A stretch of 64,000 nt of DNA from Micromonospora rhizosphaerae. GTDB lineage: Bacteria > Actinomycetota > Actinomycetes > Mycobacteriales > Micromonosporaceae. A model generated the notes under the pieces. The model had not been told where the DNA came from. It searched no databases and saw only the letters and a list, made by a program, of their open reading frames with translations. Positions 38,619 through 46,572 of the stretch are shown piece by piece. Where the stretch lies: assembly GCF_900091465.1 (NCBI RefSeq), contig NZ_FMHV01000002.1, forward strand, positions 1 through 64,000, given 5' to 3'. A program made the translations under genes and the position numbers. How positions within the stretch are numbered: the first letter of the stretch is position 1; every line of letters begins with the position of its first letter.

Positions 38619-40532
38619 CTACTCGACGGTGACCGACTTGGCCAGGTTGCGCGGCTGGTCGACGTCGTGCCCACGGGCGGCGGCGATCTCGGCGGCGAGC
38701 ACCTGGAGCGGCACCGTGGTCACCAGCGGGGCCAGCAGCGTCGGCGTACGCGGGACGTAGATCAGGTGGTCGGCGTAGCGGACGACCGCCTGGTCGCCCT
38801 CCTCCGCGATCACGATGGTCCGGGCACCGCGGGCCCGCACCTCCTGGATGTTGGAGACGACCTTGTCGTGCAGCAGGCCGCGGCCGACCGGCGACGGCAC
38901 GATGCAGATCACCGGCGTGCCCTTGTCGATCAGCGAGATCGGGCCGTGCTTCAGCTCACCGGCGGCGAAGCCCTCGGCGTGCATGTACGCCAGCTCCTTG
39001 AGCTTCAGCGCGCCTTCGAGGGCCACCGGGTAGCCCACGTGCCGGCCGATGAACAGCACGGTCGGCTCGGATTTCAGCTCACGGCCCAGCTCGCGGACCG
39101 GCTCGATCCGGTCCAGCAGCTCGCGCAGTTTGCCGGGCATCTCCTGGAGCTGGGCCACCACGGCGCCGACCTCGTCGGCGAACTTGATCCCGCGTACCTG
39201 GGCGAGGTGCAGCCCGATCAGGTAACACGCGACGACCTGGGTGAGGAACGCCTTGGTGGACGCGACCGCGATCTCCGGGCCGCCGTGCGTGTACAGCACC
39301 GCGTCGGACTCGCGCGGGATGGTGGAGCCGTTGGTGTTGCAGATGGCCAGCACGCGGGCCTTCTGCTCCTTGGCGTGGCGCAGCGCCATCAGCGTGTCCA
39401 TGGTCTCGCCGGACTGCGAGATCACCACGATCAGGGTGGACCGGTCCAGCACCGGGTCGCGGTAGCGGAACTCGCTGGCCAGCTCCACCTCGCAGGGGAT
39501 GCGGGTCCAGTGCTCGATGGCGTACTTGGCGACCAGGCCGGCGTGGTAGGAGGTGCCGCAGGCCACGATGAAGATCTTGTCGACGTCGCGCAGGTCCTGC
39601 TCGCTGAGGCGGACCTCATCGAGCGCGATCTCGCCGCTCTCGGTGAGCCGGCCGAGCAGCGTGTCGGCGATGGCCTGCGGCTGCTCCTCGATCTCCTTGA
39701 GCATGAACCAGTCGTAGCCACCCTTCTCGGCGGCCGACGAGTCCCAGTCGATGTGGAAGTCCTTGCCGGTCGCGGGCTGGCCGGCGAAGTCGGTGATCTC
39801 GATGCTGTCCGGGGTGATCAGTACGATCTGGTCCTGGCCCAGCTCGACCGCGTCGCGGGTGTGCTCGATGAACGCGGCCACGTCGCTGGCCAGGTAGTTC
39901 TCCCCGTCACCGCGGCCGACCACCAGCGGCGAGTTGCGCCGGGCGCCCACCACCGCGCCGGGGATCCCGGCGTCGACGGCGAGCAGCGTGAAGGCACCCT
40001 CCAGCCGCTGGCAGACCACCCGCATGGCGGAGGCGAGCAGCTGCGGGCTGTCGACCTCGCCGGCCGAGCGCAGCTCGGCCAGCGCGGCGGAGAGCAGGTG
40101 CGCGGCGCACTCGGTGTCGGTGTCGCTGGCGAACTCGACCCCGTCGGCCTCCAGCTCGGCGCGGAGCTTGGCGAAGTTCTCGATGATGCCGTTGTGGATC
40201 ACCGCGACCCGGCCGTCGGGGGCCAGGTGGGGGTGGGCGTTACGGTCGGTTGGGCCGCCGTGGGTTGCCCAGCGGGTGTGCCCGATGCCGGTGGTGCCGT
40301 CGCCGATGCCGATCGGGCTGGCGCCGCAGGACTCCGGGTCGGCGGCCGCCCGCTCGGCGAGCACCTTCTCCAGATTGGCCAGCTTGCCGGCCTTCTTCTC
40401 GGTCAGCAGCTCGTCCTCGCAGACGATGGCGACGCCGGCTGAGTCGTAGCCGCGATACTCCAGTCGCCGCAGTCCGTCCAGAACGATGCCCAGCGCCGGG
40501 CGCCCGCCGGCGTAACCCACGATTCCACACAT
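38619..40532 (-). CDS. glmS: glutamine-fructose-6-phosphate aminotransferase (isomerising)
   Basis: A 637-residue enzyme that makes glucosamine-6-phosphate for peptidoglycan and other amino sugars. The N-terminal nucleophile is Cys2 (MCGIVGYAGGRPALGIVLDG), exposed after removal of Met. The glutaminase domain runs to ~residue 245 and two SIS sugar-isomerase domains follow (ACGTSYHAGLVAKYAIEHW and VLFIGRHVGYPVALEGALKL). The C-terminal NLAKSVTVE is the expected end. No glmS ribozyme is seen upstream, as expected outside Firmicutes. With glmM it supplies UDP-GlcNAc. Confidence 0.96.
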   Translation of the reverse strand: MCGIVGYAGGRPALGIVLDGLRRLEYRGYDSAGVAIVCEDELLTEKKAGKLANLEKVLAERAAADPESCGASPIGIGDGTTGIGHTRWATHGGPTDRNAHPHLAPDGRVAVIHNGIIENFAKLRAELEADGVEFASDTDTECAAHLLSAALAELRSAGEVDSPQLLASAMRVVCQRLEGAFTLLAVDAGIPGAVVGARRNSPLVVGRGDGENYLASDVAAFIEHTRDAVELGQDQIVLITPDSIEITDFAGQPATGKDFHIDWDSSAAEKGGYDWFMLKEIEEQPQAIADTLLGRLTESGEIALDEVRLSEQDLRDVDKIFIVACGTSYHAGLVAKYAIEHWTRIPCEVELASEFRYRDPVLDRSTLIVVISQSGETMDTLMALRHAKEQKARVLAICNTNGSTIPRESDAVLYTHGGPEIAVASTKAFLTQVVACYLIGLHLAQVRGIKFADEVGAVVAQLQEMPGKLRELLDRIEPVRELGRELKSEPTVLFIGRHVGYPVALEGALKLKELAYMHAEGFAAGELKHGPISLIDKGTPVICIVPSPVGRGLLHDKVVSNIQEVRARGARTIVIAEEGDQAVVRYADHLIYVPRTPTLLAPLVTTVPLQVLAAEIAAARGHDVDQPRNLAKSVTVE

Positions 40533-40788
40533 GGGTGGCAGCCTAACCCAGTTTCGCTCATCGCGGGTGCTCGGAAGGCCGGTAAACGATCACGGAATTT
40601 GAGCGATCAGGTGAACGCGGACCAAGCATCAGACAAATCCCCTGCCGTCGGTTCGGGCCTGCATGAGGGACCTCCGATGGTGTCCCCGACGTACATTGAG
40701 GGCCCCGACCTGGGTGCCGTGCCGACTGACGCCGGGTCGGACCCCACCATCCGCGGTCGTCCGCGCCCGTTCCCTGCGGAGCTGAGCG

Positions 40789-41694
40789 ATGTCCGAGGCG
40801 ACACCATCCCCCGACCCGCGACCCCCGGCCGGGCCGGGCCCGAGCGGCCCGGCCGCCCCCGCGCCGTGGGCACCGCCCGACCCGCTGCCGGCGCCGAAGC
40901 CCTGGGCCACGCCCGATCCGTGGCCCCTCGCCTGGTCGCGGCCCGCCGCGGAAACGCCGCCCGCCCCGGGTCCCCACGCCACCGCCGCCGGACCGCCCGT
41001 CCCCACCATGAGCCCCGACGCCACCGCCGCCGGCTCGCCGCGCGCCACCCAGCCGGCGTTCGGCACCTTCCCGCCAGCACCGCTCGGCGCGCCGACCGCC
41101 GCCGTTCCGCCACCCGGCACGGCGGCGCAGACCTTCGGGTATCCCTCGGATTCGCCGCCCTTCGCGCACCCCTCGGCGCCGGCGACGCGCGGCGGGCGGA
41201 CTTCCCGGATCTGGATCGCGGCGCCGACGGTGGTGGCGATCCTCTTCTGCGGCTGCTTCGGCGTGGGCGTGGTGGCGCGCCTGTCGGAAGACCCCCAGGT
41301 GGTCGAGGAGCCCAGTCTCCACGACCCGAACCAGGGCTGGACCGAGCCGCCCGCCGAACCCACCCTCTCCCCGACGCCGGCCCGGACCCAGCGGCCGGTC
41401 ACCCGCCCGACGGCCGGGCCCGCCCCCGTGACGGTGGTCTACGAGGTCACCGGGGACGGCCGGGCCGACATCTCGTACTTCGACGCCGAGGGCGACCTCA
41501 TCCACGTCGACGGCGTGCAGCTACCCTGGCGGATCACGATCCGCACCGACGGGAAGAGCCGGGTCATGGTGGAGGCCACCTGGTCCGCCGGCGCCGACCT
41601 GCCGATCAGCTGCAAGGTGACCGTCACCGGGGCCGGCGCACCGGTCGTCGACGCGGTCGACGGGATCTGGCGCACCACGTGTGCACCAGAGTGA
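40789..41694 (+). CDS. membrane protein with MmpS-like extracellular domain (copy 1)
   Basis: A 301-residue protein. The first ~135 residues are Pro/Ala-rich and low complexity (PAGPGPSGPAAPAPWAPPDP), probably cytoplasmic and disordered. One membrane helix follows (RIWIAAPTVVAILFCGCFGV), then a Thr/Pro linker and a ~85-residue C-terminal domain: VVYEVTGDGRADISYFDAEG, LPWRITIRTDGKSRVMVEAT and a Cys pair (ISCKV...WRTTCAPE). This matches the beta-sandwich of mycobacterial MmpS proteins. No MmpL transporter is adjacent. The ATG follows GGAGCTGAGCG. A second, related gene lies 17 bases downstream. Confidence 0.72.
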   Translation: MSEATPSPDPRPPAGPGPSGPAAPAPWAPPDPLPAPKPWATPDPWPLAWSRPAAETPPAPGPHATAAGPPVPTMSPDATAAGSPRATQPAFGTFPPAPLGAPTAAVPPPGTAAQTFGYPSDSPPFAHPSAPATRGGRTSRIWIAAPTVVAILFCGCFGVGVVARLSEDPQVVEEPSLHDPNQGWTEPPAEPTLSPTPARTQRPVTRPTAGPAPVTVVYEVTGDGRADISYFDAEGDLIHVDGVQLPWRITIRTDGKSRVMVEATWSAGADLPISCKVTVTGAGAPVVDAVDGIWRTTCAPE

Positions 41695-41711
41695 GGATGG
41701 AGGCTGACGAC

Positions 41712-42413
41712 GTGGGCGATGGGAGCCCGACCGACCCGAGAGACCCGGCCGCCACGCCGTGGGCGCCGCCAGATCCGCCGGCCGCGTCAGCCGAGCCGAC
41801 GCCGGTCCGGACCGGGGACGCCCCGGACCGACCGGGCGGTCCACCCCGCGCGGGGGAGCGGCGGCGGCCGGCCGGGGACGGCAGGACGACCACGATCGTC
41901 CTCTCGGCGTTCGCCGTCGTGGTGCTGGCGGTCTGCGGACTGCTCGCGGTCGTCAGCCTGCTGGTCAACCTGCCGGTCCACCCGTTCGGCGACGGCCCGC
42001 AGGCCAGGGAGCCGCGGCAGGAGGTCCCGGTCGCCCCCGCCGGGTCCGGGGACACGGACGCGGGCCAGGCGCGGTCCGAACCGCCCTCACCTCACCCGAC
42101 GCCCAGCCAGCGGCCCGCCTCGACCCCGTCCAACGGACCGGGCCGGTTCGCAGTGAGGTACGAGGTGACCGGCCAGGGGCCGGTGGACATCCAGTACCAG
42201 GACGCGAACGGTCTGCTCGTCCTGGTGGAACGAGTCTCGCTGCCCTGGCACCGGCAGATCCGCACCGACGATCCGAGCCAGGCGTCCGTCATGGCCTACA
42301 AGGTCGACGACAAGGGCGGACGGAGCATCGCCTGCGCGCTCACGGTCGACGGCCGCCCACCGGTCGCCGAGTTGACCGGCGACGGGGGCTGGCGGGTCAC
42401 CTGCGGCGCTTGA
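41712..42413 (+). CDS. membrane protein with MmpS-like extracellular domain (copy 2)
   Basis: A 233-residue paralogue of the preceding gene product: short Pro-rich N-terminus, one membrane helix (TIVLSAFAVVVLAVCGLLAV), a Thr/Pro/Ser linker and the MmpS-like domain FAVRYEVTGQGPVDIQYQDA, LPWHRQIRTDDPSQASVMAY, with the same Cys pair (IACALTV...WRVTCGA). The GTG start at 41712 has GGAGG 8 bases before it; the ATG at 41697 lacks a spaced site. The shared YEVTG, LPW and I(A/S)C segments point to tandem duplication. Confidence 0.72.
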   Translation: MGDGSPTDPRDPAATPWAPPDPPAASAEPTPVRTGDAPDRPGGPPRAGERRRPAGDGRTTTIVLSAFAVVVLAVCGLLAVVSLLVNLPVHPFGDGPQAREPRQEVPVAPAGSGDTDAGQARSEPPSPHPTPSQRPASTPSNGPGRFAVRYEVTGQGPVDIQYQDANGLLVLVERVSLPWHRQIRTDDPSQASVMAYKVDDKGGRSIACALTVDGRPPVAELTGDGGWRVTCGA

Positions 42414-42456
42414 CGGCGGGGTTGAAGTGTCCGGGCAGAGCCGTAGGCTGGCGCGC

Positions 42457-43653
42457 GTGACGACGACCGCGAACGTCGACCCGCTGGTGGCCCGGATGCG
42501 GCCGTTCGGGACCACCATCTTCGCCGAGATGTCCGCCCTCGCCGTGCGCACCGGCGCGGTCAACCTGGGCCAGGGATTTCCGGACACCGACGGCCCGCCG
42601 GAGATGCTCGCCGCGGCGGCCGAGGCGCTGCGCTCCGGGCAGAACCAGTACCCGCCGGGCCCGGGCATCCCGGCGCTGCGCGCGGCCGTCGCCGCCCACC
42701 AGCGCCGGTTCTGGCAGCTGGAGTACGACCCGGACGGCGAGATCGTGGTGACCGCCGGCGCCACCGAGGCGATCGCGGCCAGCATCCTCGCCCTCTGCGA
42801 GGCGGGCGACGAGGTGGTCTGCTTCGAGCCGTACTACGACTCGTACGCCGCCTCGATCGCGCTGGCCGGCGCGGTCCGCCGCCCGGTCACCCTGCGCCCC
42901 GGCGACGACGGCCGGTACGCCTTCGACCCGGAGGCGCTCCGCGCCGCGTTCGGGCCGCGGACCCGGCTGGTGCTGCTCAACTCTCCGCACAACCCGACCG
43001 GCAAGGTGTTCACCCCGGATGAGCTGGCGCTCATCGCCGAGCTCTGCCAGGAGCACGGCGCGTACGCGGTCACCGACGAGGTGTACGAGCACCTGGTCTT
43101 CACCGACGCCGCCGCGTCGCACGTGCCGCTGGCGACGCTGCCCGGGATGCGGGAGCGGACGCTGCGCATCTCCTCGGCCGGCAAGACCTTCTCCTGCACC
43201 GGCTGGAAGGTGGGCTGGGTGAGCGGGCCGGCGGCGCTGGTCTCCGCGGTGCTGCGAGTGAAGCAGTTCCTCACCTTCGTCAACGCGGGTCCGCTGCAGC
43301 CGGCGGTCGCCGTGGCGCTCGCCCTGCCGGACGAGTACTTCGCCGACTTCGCCGATGGCCTGCAGCGCCGCCGCGACCAGCTCGTCGGCGGGCTCGCCGA
43401 CGCCGGGTTCGAGGTGCTCGTGCCGGAGGGGACGTACTTCGTGACCGCCGACGTCACCGCGTTGGGCGGGCGGGACGGGGTGGAGTTCTGCCGGTCGCTG
43501 CCCGAGCGCTGCGGGGTGGTGGCGGTGCCGACCCAGGTCTTCTACGACGACGTCGAGGCGGGGCGGCGGCTGGTCCGCTTCGCCTTCTGCAAACGACCGG
43601 AGGTGCTCACCGAGGCCGTGACCCGGCTGCGCCGACTGGAGGAGAACGGATGA
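42457..43653 (+). CDS. class I/II PLP aminotransferase, DapC/kynurenine-aminotransferase-like
   Basis: A 398-residue fold-type I aminotransferase. The start VTTTANVDPLVARMRPFGTT and NLGQGFPDTDGPPEMLAAAA resemble M. tuberculosis Rv0858c (DapC), which makes N-succinyl-diaminopimelate. PLP contacts appear in LLNSPHNPTGKVFTPDELAL, VTDEVYEHLVF and the Schiff-base lysine in SSAGKTFSCTGWKVGW. GTG 42457 is chosen; GTG 42427 would add ten residues without family sequence. It overlaps the next gene by 4 bases. Whether it acts in lysine synthesis, kynurenine or methionine transamination cannot be settled here. Confidence 0.83.
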   Translation: MTTTANVDPLVARMRPFGTTIFAEMSALAVRTGAVNLGQGFPDTDGPPEMLAAAAEALRSGQNQYPPGPGIPALRAAVAAHQRRFWQLEYDPDGEIVVTAGATEAIAASILALCEAGDEVVCFEPYYDSYAASIALAGAVRRPVTLRPGDDGRYAFDPEALRAAFGPRTRLVLLNSPHNPTGKVFTPDELALIAELCQEHGAYAVTDEVYEHLVFTDAAASHVPLATLPGMRERTLRISSAGKTFSCTGWKVGWVSGPAALVSAVLRVKQFLTFVNAGPLQPAVAVALALPDEYFADFADGLQRRRDQLVGGLADAGFEVLVPEGTYFVTADVTALGGRDGVEFCRSLPERCGVVAVPTQVFYDDVEAGRRLVRFAFCKRPEVLTEAVTRLRRLEENG

Positions 43654-44759
43654 CCGACGCGTACGCCGAGCGGGTCCGCCGGGTGACGGCGCTGCGCGGC
43701 TGCGACACCGTGCTCTCCGGCATCCGGCCGACCTCGGTCGCCGAGCAGCTTGACACCCTCCGGGCGGCCGCGACCGACGACCTGCTGCCCGACTTCTACG
43801 GCGAGGGCGGGGCGGTCGAGGCGGTGGAGCGCCGGGTGGCCGAGCTGCTCGGCACTGAGGCCGCCGCCTTCTTCCCCACCGGCACGATGGCCCAGCAGGT
43901 CGCCCTGCGGTACGGCGCCGAGCTGACCGGCCGGGACGCCGTCGGCCTGCACCCGCTGAGCCACCCGCTGCAGCATGAGCGGGACGCGTACGCCGTGCTC
44001 GGCGGGCTACGCGCGGTGCGGACCACGGGTGCGCCGTGCAACCCGACCGCCGACGAGGTGGCCGCGTTGGACGAGCCGATCGGCACGCTGATGCTGGAGC
44101 TGCCGCTGCGCGACGCCGGCTTCGTCCTGCCCACCTGGGACGAGCTGGTCGCGGTGGTCGGCGCGGCCCGGGCCCGGGGCGCCCGGGTGCACCTGGACGG
44201 CGCCCGGCTCTGGGAGTCCACCGTCCACCTCGGGCACTCGCTGGCCGAGATCACCGGCCTCGCCGACAGTGTCTACGTCTCGTTCTACAAGTCCCTGGGC
44301 GGCCACTCGGGCGCCGCGCTCGCCGGCTCCGCCGAGCTGATCCGGTACGCCCGGGCCTGGCGGCACCGCTACGGGGGCAACCTCTTCCAGCAGTGGCCGG
44401 CCGCCCTCGCCGCGCTGGCCGGCCTGGACCGGGAGCTGCCCCGGCTGGCCGGCTACGTCGCGCACGCGGAGCGGGTGGCGGAGGCGCTGGCCGGGCTGCC
44501 CGGCGCGCGGGTGCACCCGGCGCCCCCGCACACCCACCAGTTCCGGCTCTGGCTGCCGCATCCGGCGGACGCCCTCAACGACGCCAATCTCGCCCTCGCC
44601 GAGGAGGAGAAGGCCTGGTTCGTCGGCGGCTGGCAGGACACCGAGGTGGCCGGACTGGCGATGGCCGAGGTGACGGTGGCCGGCCCCGCCCTGGAGCTGG
44701 ACGCCGACCAGATCACCGACCTCGCCGATCGCGTCATCCGCCGGGTGGCCACCGCCTGA
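43650..44759 (+). CDS. threonine aldolase-like / beta-eliminating PLP lyase
   Basis: A 369-residue fold-type I PLP enzyme of the low-specificity threonine aldolase family. Motifs include FFPTGTMAQQVALRYGAELT near the cofactor, HLDGARLWESTVHLG with the PLP aspartate, and the Schiff-base lysine in VSFYKSLGGHSGAALAGSAE. It probably cleaves a beta-hydroxy amino acid to glycine and an aldehyde. Overlap of 4 bases with the aminotransferase gene suggests joint expression and perhaps a shared amino-acid pathway. It converges on the PadR gene. Confidence 0.82.
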   Translation: MTDAYAERVRRVTALRGCDTVLSGIRPTSVAEQLDTLRAAATDDLLPDFYGEGGAVEAVERRVAELLGTEAAAFFPTGTMAQQVALRYGAELTGRDAVGLHPLSHPLQHERDAYAVLGGLRAVRTTGAPCNPTADEVAALDEPIGTLMLELPLRDAGFVLPTWDELVAVVGAARARGARVHLDGARLWESTVHLGHSLAEITGLADSVYVSFYKSLGGHSGAALAGSAELIRYARAWRHRYGGNLFQQWPAALAALAGLDRELPRLAGYVAHAERVAEALAGLPGARVHPAPPHTHQFRLWLPHPADALNDANLALAEEEKAWFVGGWQDTEVAGLAMAEVTVAGPALELDADQITDLADRVIRRVATA

Positions 44760-44775
44760 CCCCTGTTCGGGCCGG

Positions 44776-45375
44776 TCAGCCAGCGGCGCGGGCCGGGCCC
44801 TCCGTCGGCGCGGCGGTCCCGGCCCGCTCGTCAGCGAGGGAGGCGAGCAGCGCGCCGCCATCGGCCAGCAGCACCGACTCGGCGTCGTCGACAACGGCGA
44901 GGTCCGCCTCGACGTGCCGGCTCGCCGCGGCGAGCAGCAGCCCGACCACCGGATCATCAGCCCGCCGCCGCAGCCCGTCGAGGTTGCGCAGCTCGCGCAT
45001 CAGGTGCCCGCGCTGGTTGGTCAGCACGGCCCGGACGGTCTGTGCGGACCCGGATCGGGCGGCGGCGGTGACCTTGAGGAAGAAGTCGTCCCGGAAGCCG
45101 CCGCTGCGGGGGCTCGGCTCGGCGAGCCAACGCTTCAATTCAGCTCGGCCGTCGGTCGTGATCTCGTAGACCACCCGGTCCGGCTTTACCGGCTGGGCCT
45201 GCCGTTCCGCGACCACCAGCCCGTCCCGGGAGAGCCGCTCCAGGATCTGGTAGAGGTGCCCGATGTTCAGCGGTCCCCACTGTGGACCGACCGCCGCCTC
45301 GAAGGCGCCCTTCAGCTCATAGCCGTAGCTGGGGCCACGGGCGAGCAGGGCCAGGACCGCGTGCTGGATCGCCAC
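44776..45375 (-). CDS. PadR-family transcriptional regulator
   Basis: A 199-residue repressor. The N-terminal winged helix is VAIQHAVLALLARGPSYGYE, then PLNIGHLYQILERLSRDGLV, the PadR fingerprint; the C-terminal ~100 residues are helical and mediate dimerisation (PadR_C, Vir-type). The GTG start follows TTGGAGGAGACG, a strong ribosome-binding site. It is divergent from the MacB-type ABC locus, with a palindrome between them. PadR regulators of this class commonly repress adjacent efflux or ABC export genes and respond to the exported compound. Confidence 0.88.
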   Translation of the reverse strand: MAIQHAVLALLARGPSYGYELKGAFEAAVGPQWGPLNIGHLYQILERLSRDGLVVAERQAQPVKPDRVVYEITTDGRAELKRWLAEPSPRSGGFRDDFFLKVTAAARSGSAQTVRAVLTNQRGHLMRELRNLDGLRRRADDPVVGLLLAAASRHVEADLAVVDDAESVLLADGGALLASLADERAGTAAPTEGPARAAG

Positions 45376-45397
45376 CGTCTCCTCCAATCCGCTCTTG

Positions 45398-45410
45398 CAT
45401 TGTGACAATG
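45398..45410. promoter_or_regulatory. palindromic PadR-type operator
   Basis: CATTGTGACAATG is a perfect palindrome around a central G. With one flanking mismatch the symmetry extends to 17 bases (TGCATTGTGACAATGTA, 45396-45412), giving the ATGT/ACAT-like ends seen in PadR operators. It lies 22 bases upstream of the padR start and 39 bases before the truncated permease gene, suited to control both directions. Confidence 0.65.
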
Positions 45411-45449
45411 TATCGCCCAGAGTATGAGGCAGCACACGGGGAGGCGCGA

Positions 45450-45750
45450 ATGCTCGGCTTCATCTGGCGGCAGCTTCGTGGCCGTGCTGGGCGATCGGTG
45501 GCGCTGCCGGCCGGAGTGCTCGTGGCGACCACCGGCTTCGTCGTCCTGACCGGCGCCACCACCGCATCCCGCCTGAACGTCACCGGCACCGTGGAGCGGA
45601 ACTCCCGGGCCGCGTACCACATCCTGGTCGGCCCGAAGGGACGCGCACGCCGCTGGACGCCGAGCGCGGGCTGCTCACCTGCCTGGCCGCGCTGGCCCCG
45701 GCCGCGCTGCTGCGCCGCCTTCCCGCCGCACGACCACTGGCAGAGGAGCG
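45450..45750 (+). pseudogene. FtsX/MacB-type ABC permease with large internal deletion
   Basis: The ATG begins MLGFIWRQLRGRAGRSVALP, closely matching the first 64 residues of the intact permease at 46573 (MVGFIWRQLRGRAGRSLALL). After HILVGPKG similarity stops. From about 45658, in another frame, comes CLAALAPAALLRRLPAARPLAEE, matching the last ~24 residues of the intact permease (CLAALLPATLLRRLPTARLLAEE). About 850 codons are missing, the two ends are out of frame, and the expected stop TGA is CGA. It lies 3 bases before the ATPase ATG, so the promoter and leader of the operon appear to have been kept while the gene body was lost. Confidence 0.8.
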
Positions 45751-45753
45751 ACC

Positions 45754-46500
45754 ATGGACGCGACCACGGGCAGCACGGTCCGCACCGCCGGGCTCGTCCG
45801 GCAGTTCCGCACCGGCACCGAGCGGCTGACCGCGATCGACGACGTGTCCCTGGAGATCGCCGCCGGATCGGTGGTGGCGCTGACCGGGCCGAGCGGTTCC
45901 GGCAAGTCCACCCTGCTGCACCTGATCGGCGCGATCGAGCAGGCCGACCGGGGCACCGTGACGGTGGACGACGTGGCGGTCACCGCGCTGCGCCGCGCGG
46001 CCCTGGCCCGGTACCGCCAGCGGGTCGGCTTCGTCTTCCAGCGCTACCACCTGCTGCCGGCGCTCACCGTGCTGGACAACGTGATCGCCCCGGTGCTGCC
46101 CCAGCGGGGCCGGGCCGACCACGCCGCGCGGGCCCGGGAGCTGCTCGACGCGGTGGGCCTCGCCGGTCGGGAGCGGGCGCTGCCCGCGCAGCTGTCCGGT
46201 GGCGAGCAGCAACGGGTGGCGATCGCCCGGGCGCTGATGGCCGCGCCTCGGCTGCTGCTCGCGGACGAGCCCACCGGCAACCTCGACTCGACGACCGGTG
46301 CGCAGATCCTCGACCTGCTGCTCGACCTGCGTGACCGGCACGGGATGACCATCCTGCTCGCCACCCACGAACGCACCATTGCCGCACGCTGCGACCGGCT
46401 GATCCGCCTCAGCGATGGGCGGGTCGTGGAGGACGTCGACCTCACCGACGGTGAGGATCCGGCCGAGACCTTCGACCGGGCCACCCGCCTGCGGCTGTAG
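45754..46500 (+). CDS. MacB/LolD-type ABC transporter ATP-binding protein
   Basis: A 248-residue ATPase that partners an FtsX-type permease. It has Walker A LTGPSGSGKSTLLHLIGAIE, Q-loop FQRYHLLPALTVLDNV, signature LSGGEQQRVAIARALMAAPR, Walker B LLLADEPTGNLDS and the H-loop LATHE. These fit the MacB/LolD class, which drives mechanotransmission rather than bulk transport and often removes antimicrobial peptides or lipoproteins. It lies between the collapsed permease copy and the intact permease, in the PadR-divergent operon. Confidence 0.9.
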   Translation: MDATTGSTVRTAGLVRQFRTGTERLTAIDDVSLEIAAGSVVALTGPSGSGKSTLLHLIGAIEQADRGTVTVDDVAVTALRRAALARYRQRVGFVFQRYHLLPALTVLDNVIAPVLPQRGRADHAARARELLDAVGLAGRERALPAQLSGGEQQRVAIARALMAAPRLLLADEPTGNLDSTTGAQILDLLLDLRDRHGMTILLATHERTIAARCDRLIRLSDGRVVEDVDLTDGEDPAETFDRATRLRL

Positions 46501-46572
46501 GGGGCCGCGATGGCGCGGGGCTGGGCCCTCCGCCCCGACGAGCAGCAGCAACAAACAGAGAGGCGGTGGGAC

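Noticed and set aside
37515..40442. 975-codon plus-strand frame
   Set aside because: It spans the wrong frame of the DUF1023 gene and the antisense of glmS; low-complexity Arg/Gly/Ala content.
40533..40788. glmS ribozyme or riboswitch upstream of glmS
   Set aside because: No matching core was seen, and the glmS ribozyme is a Firmicutes element. The gap seems to hold only promoters for the divergent genes.
45450..45750. Intact small membrane protein gene
   Set aside because: The reading frame leaves family sequence after ~64 residues and the permease C-terminus resumes in another frame, so a deletion remnant fits better.
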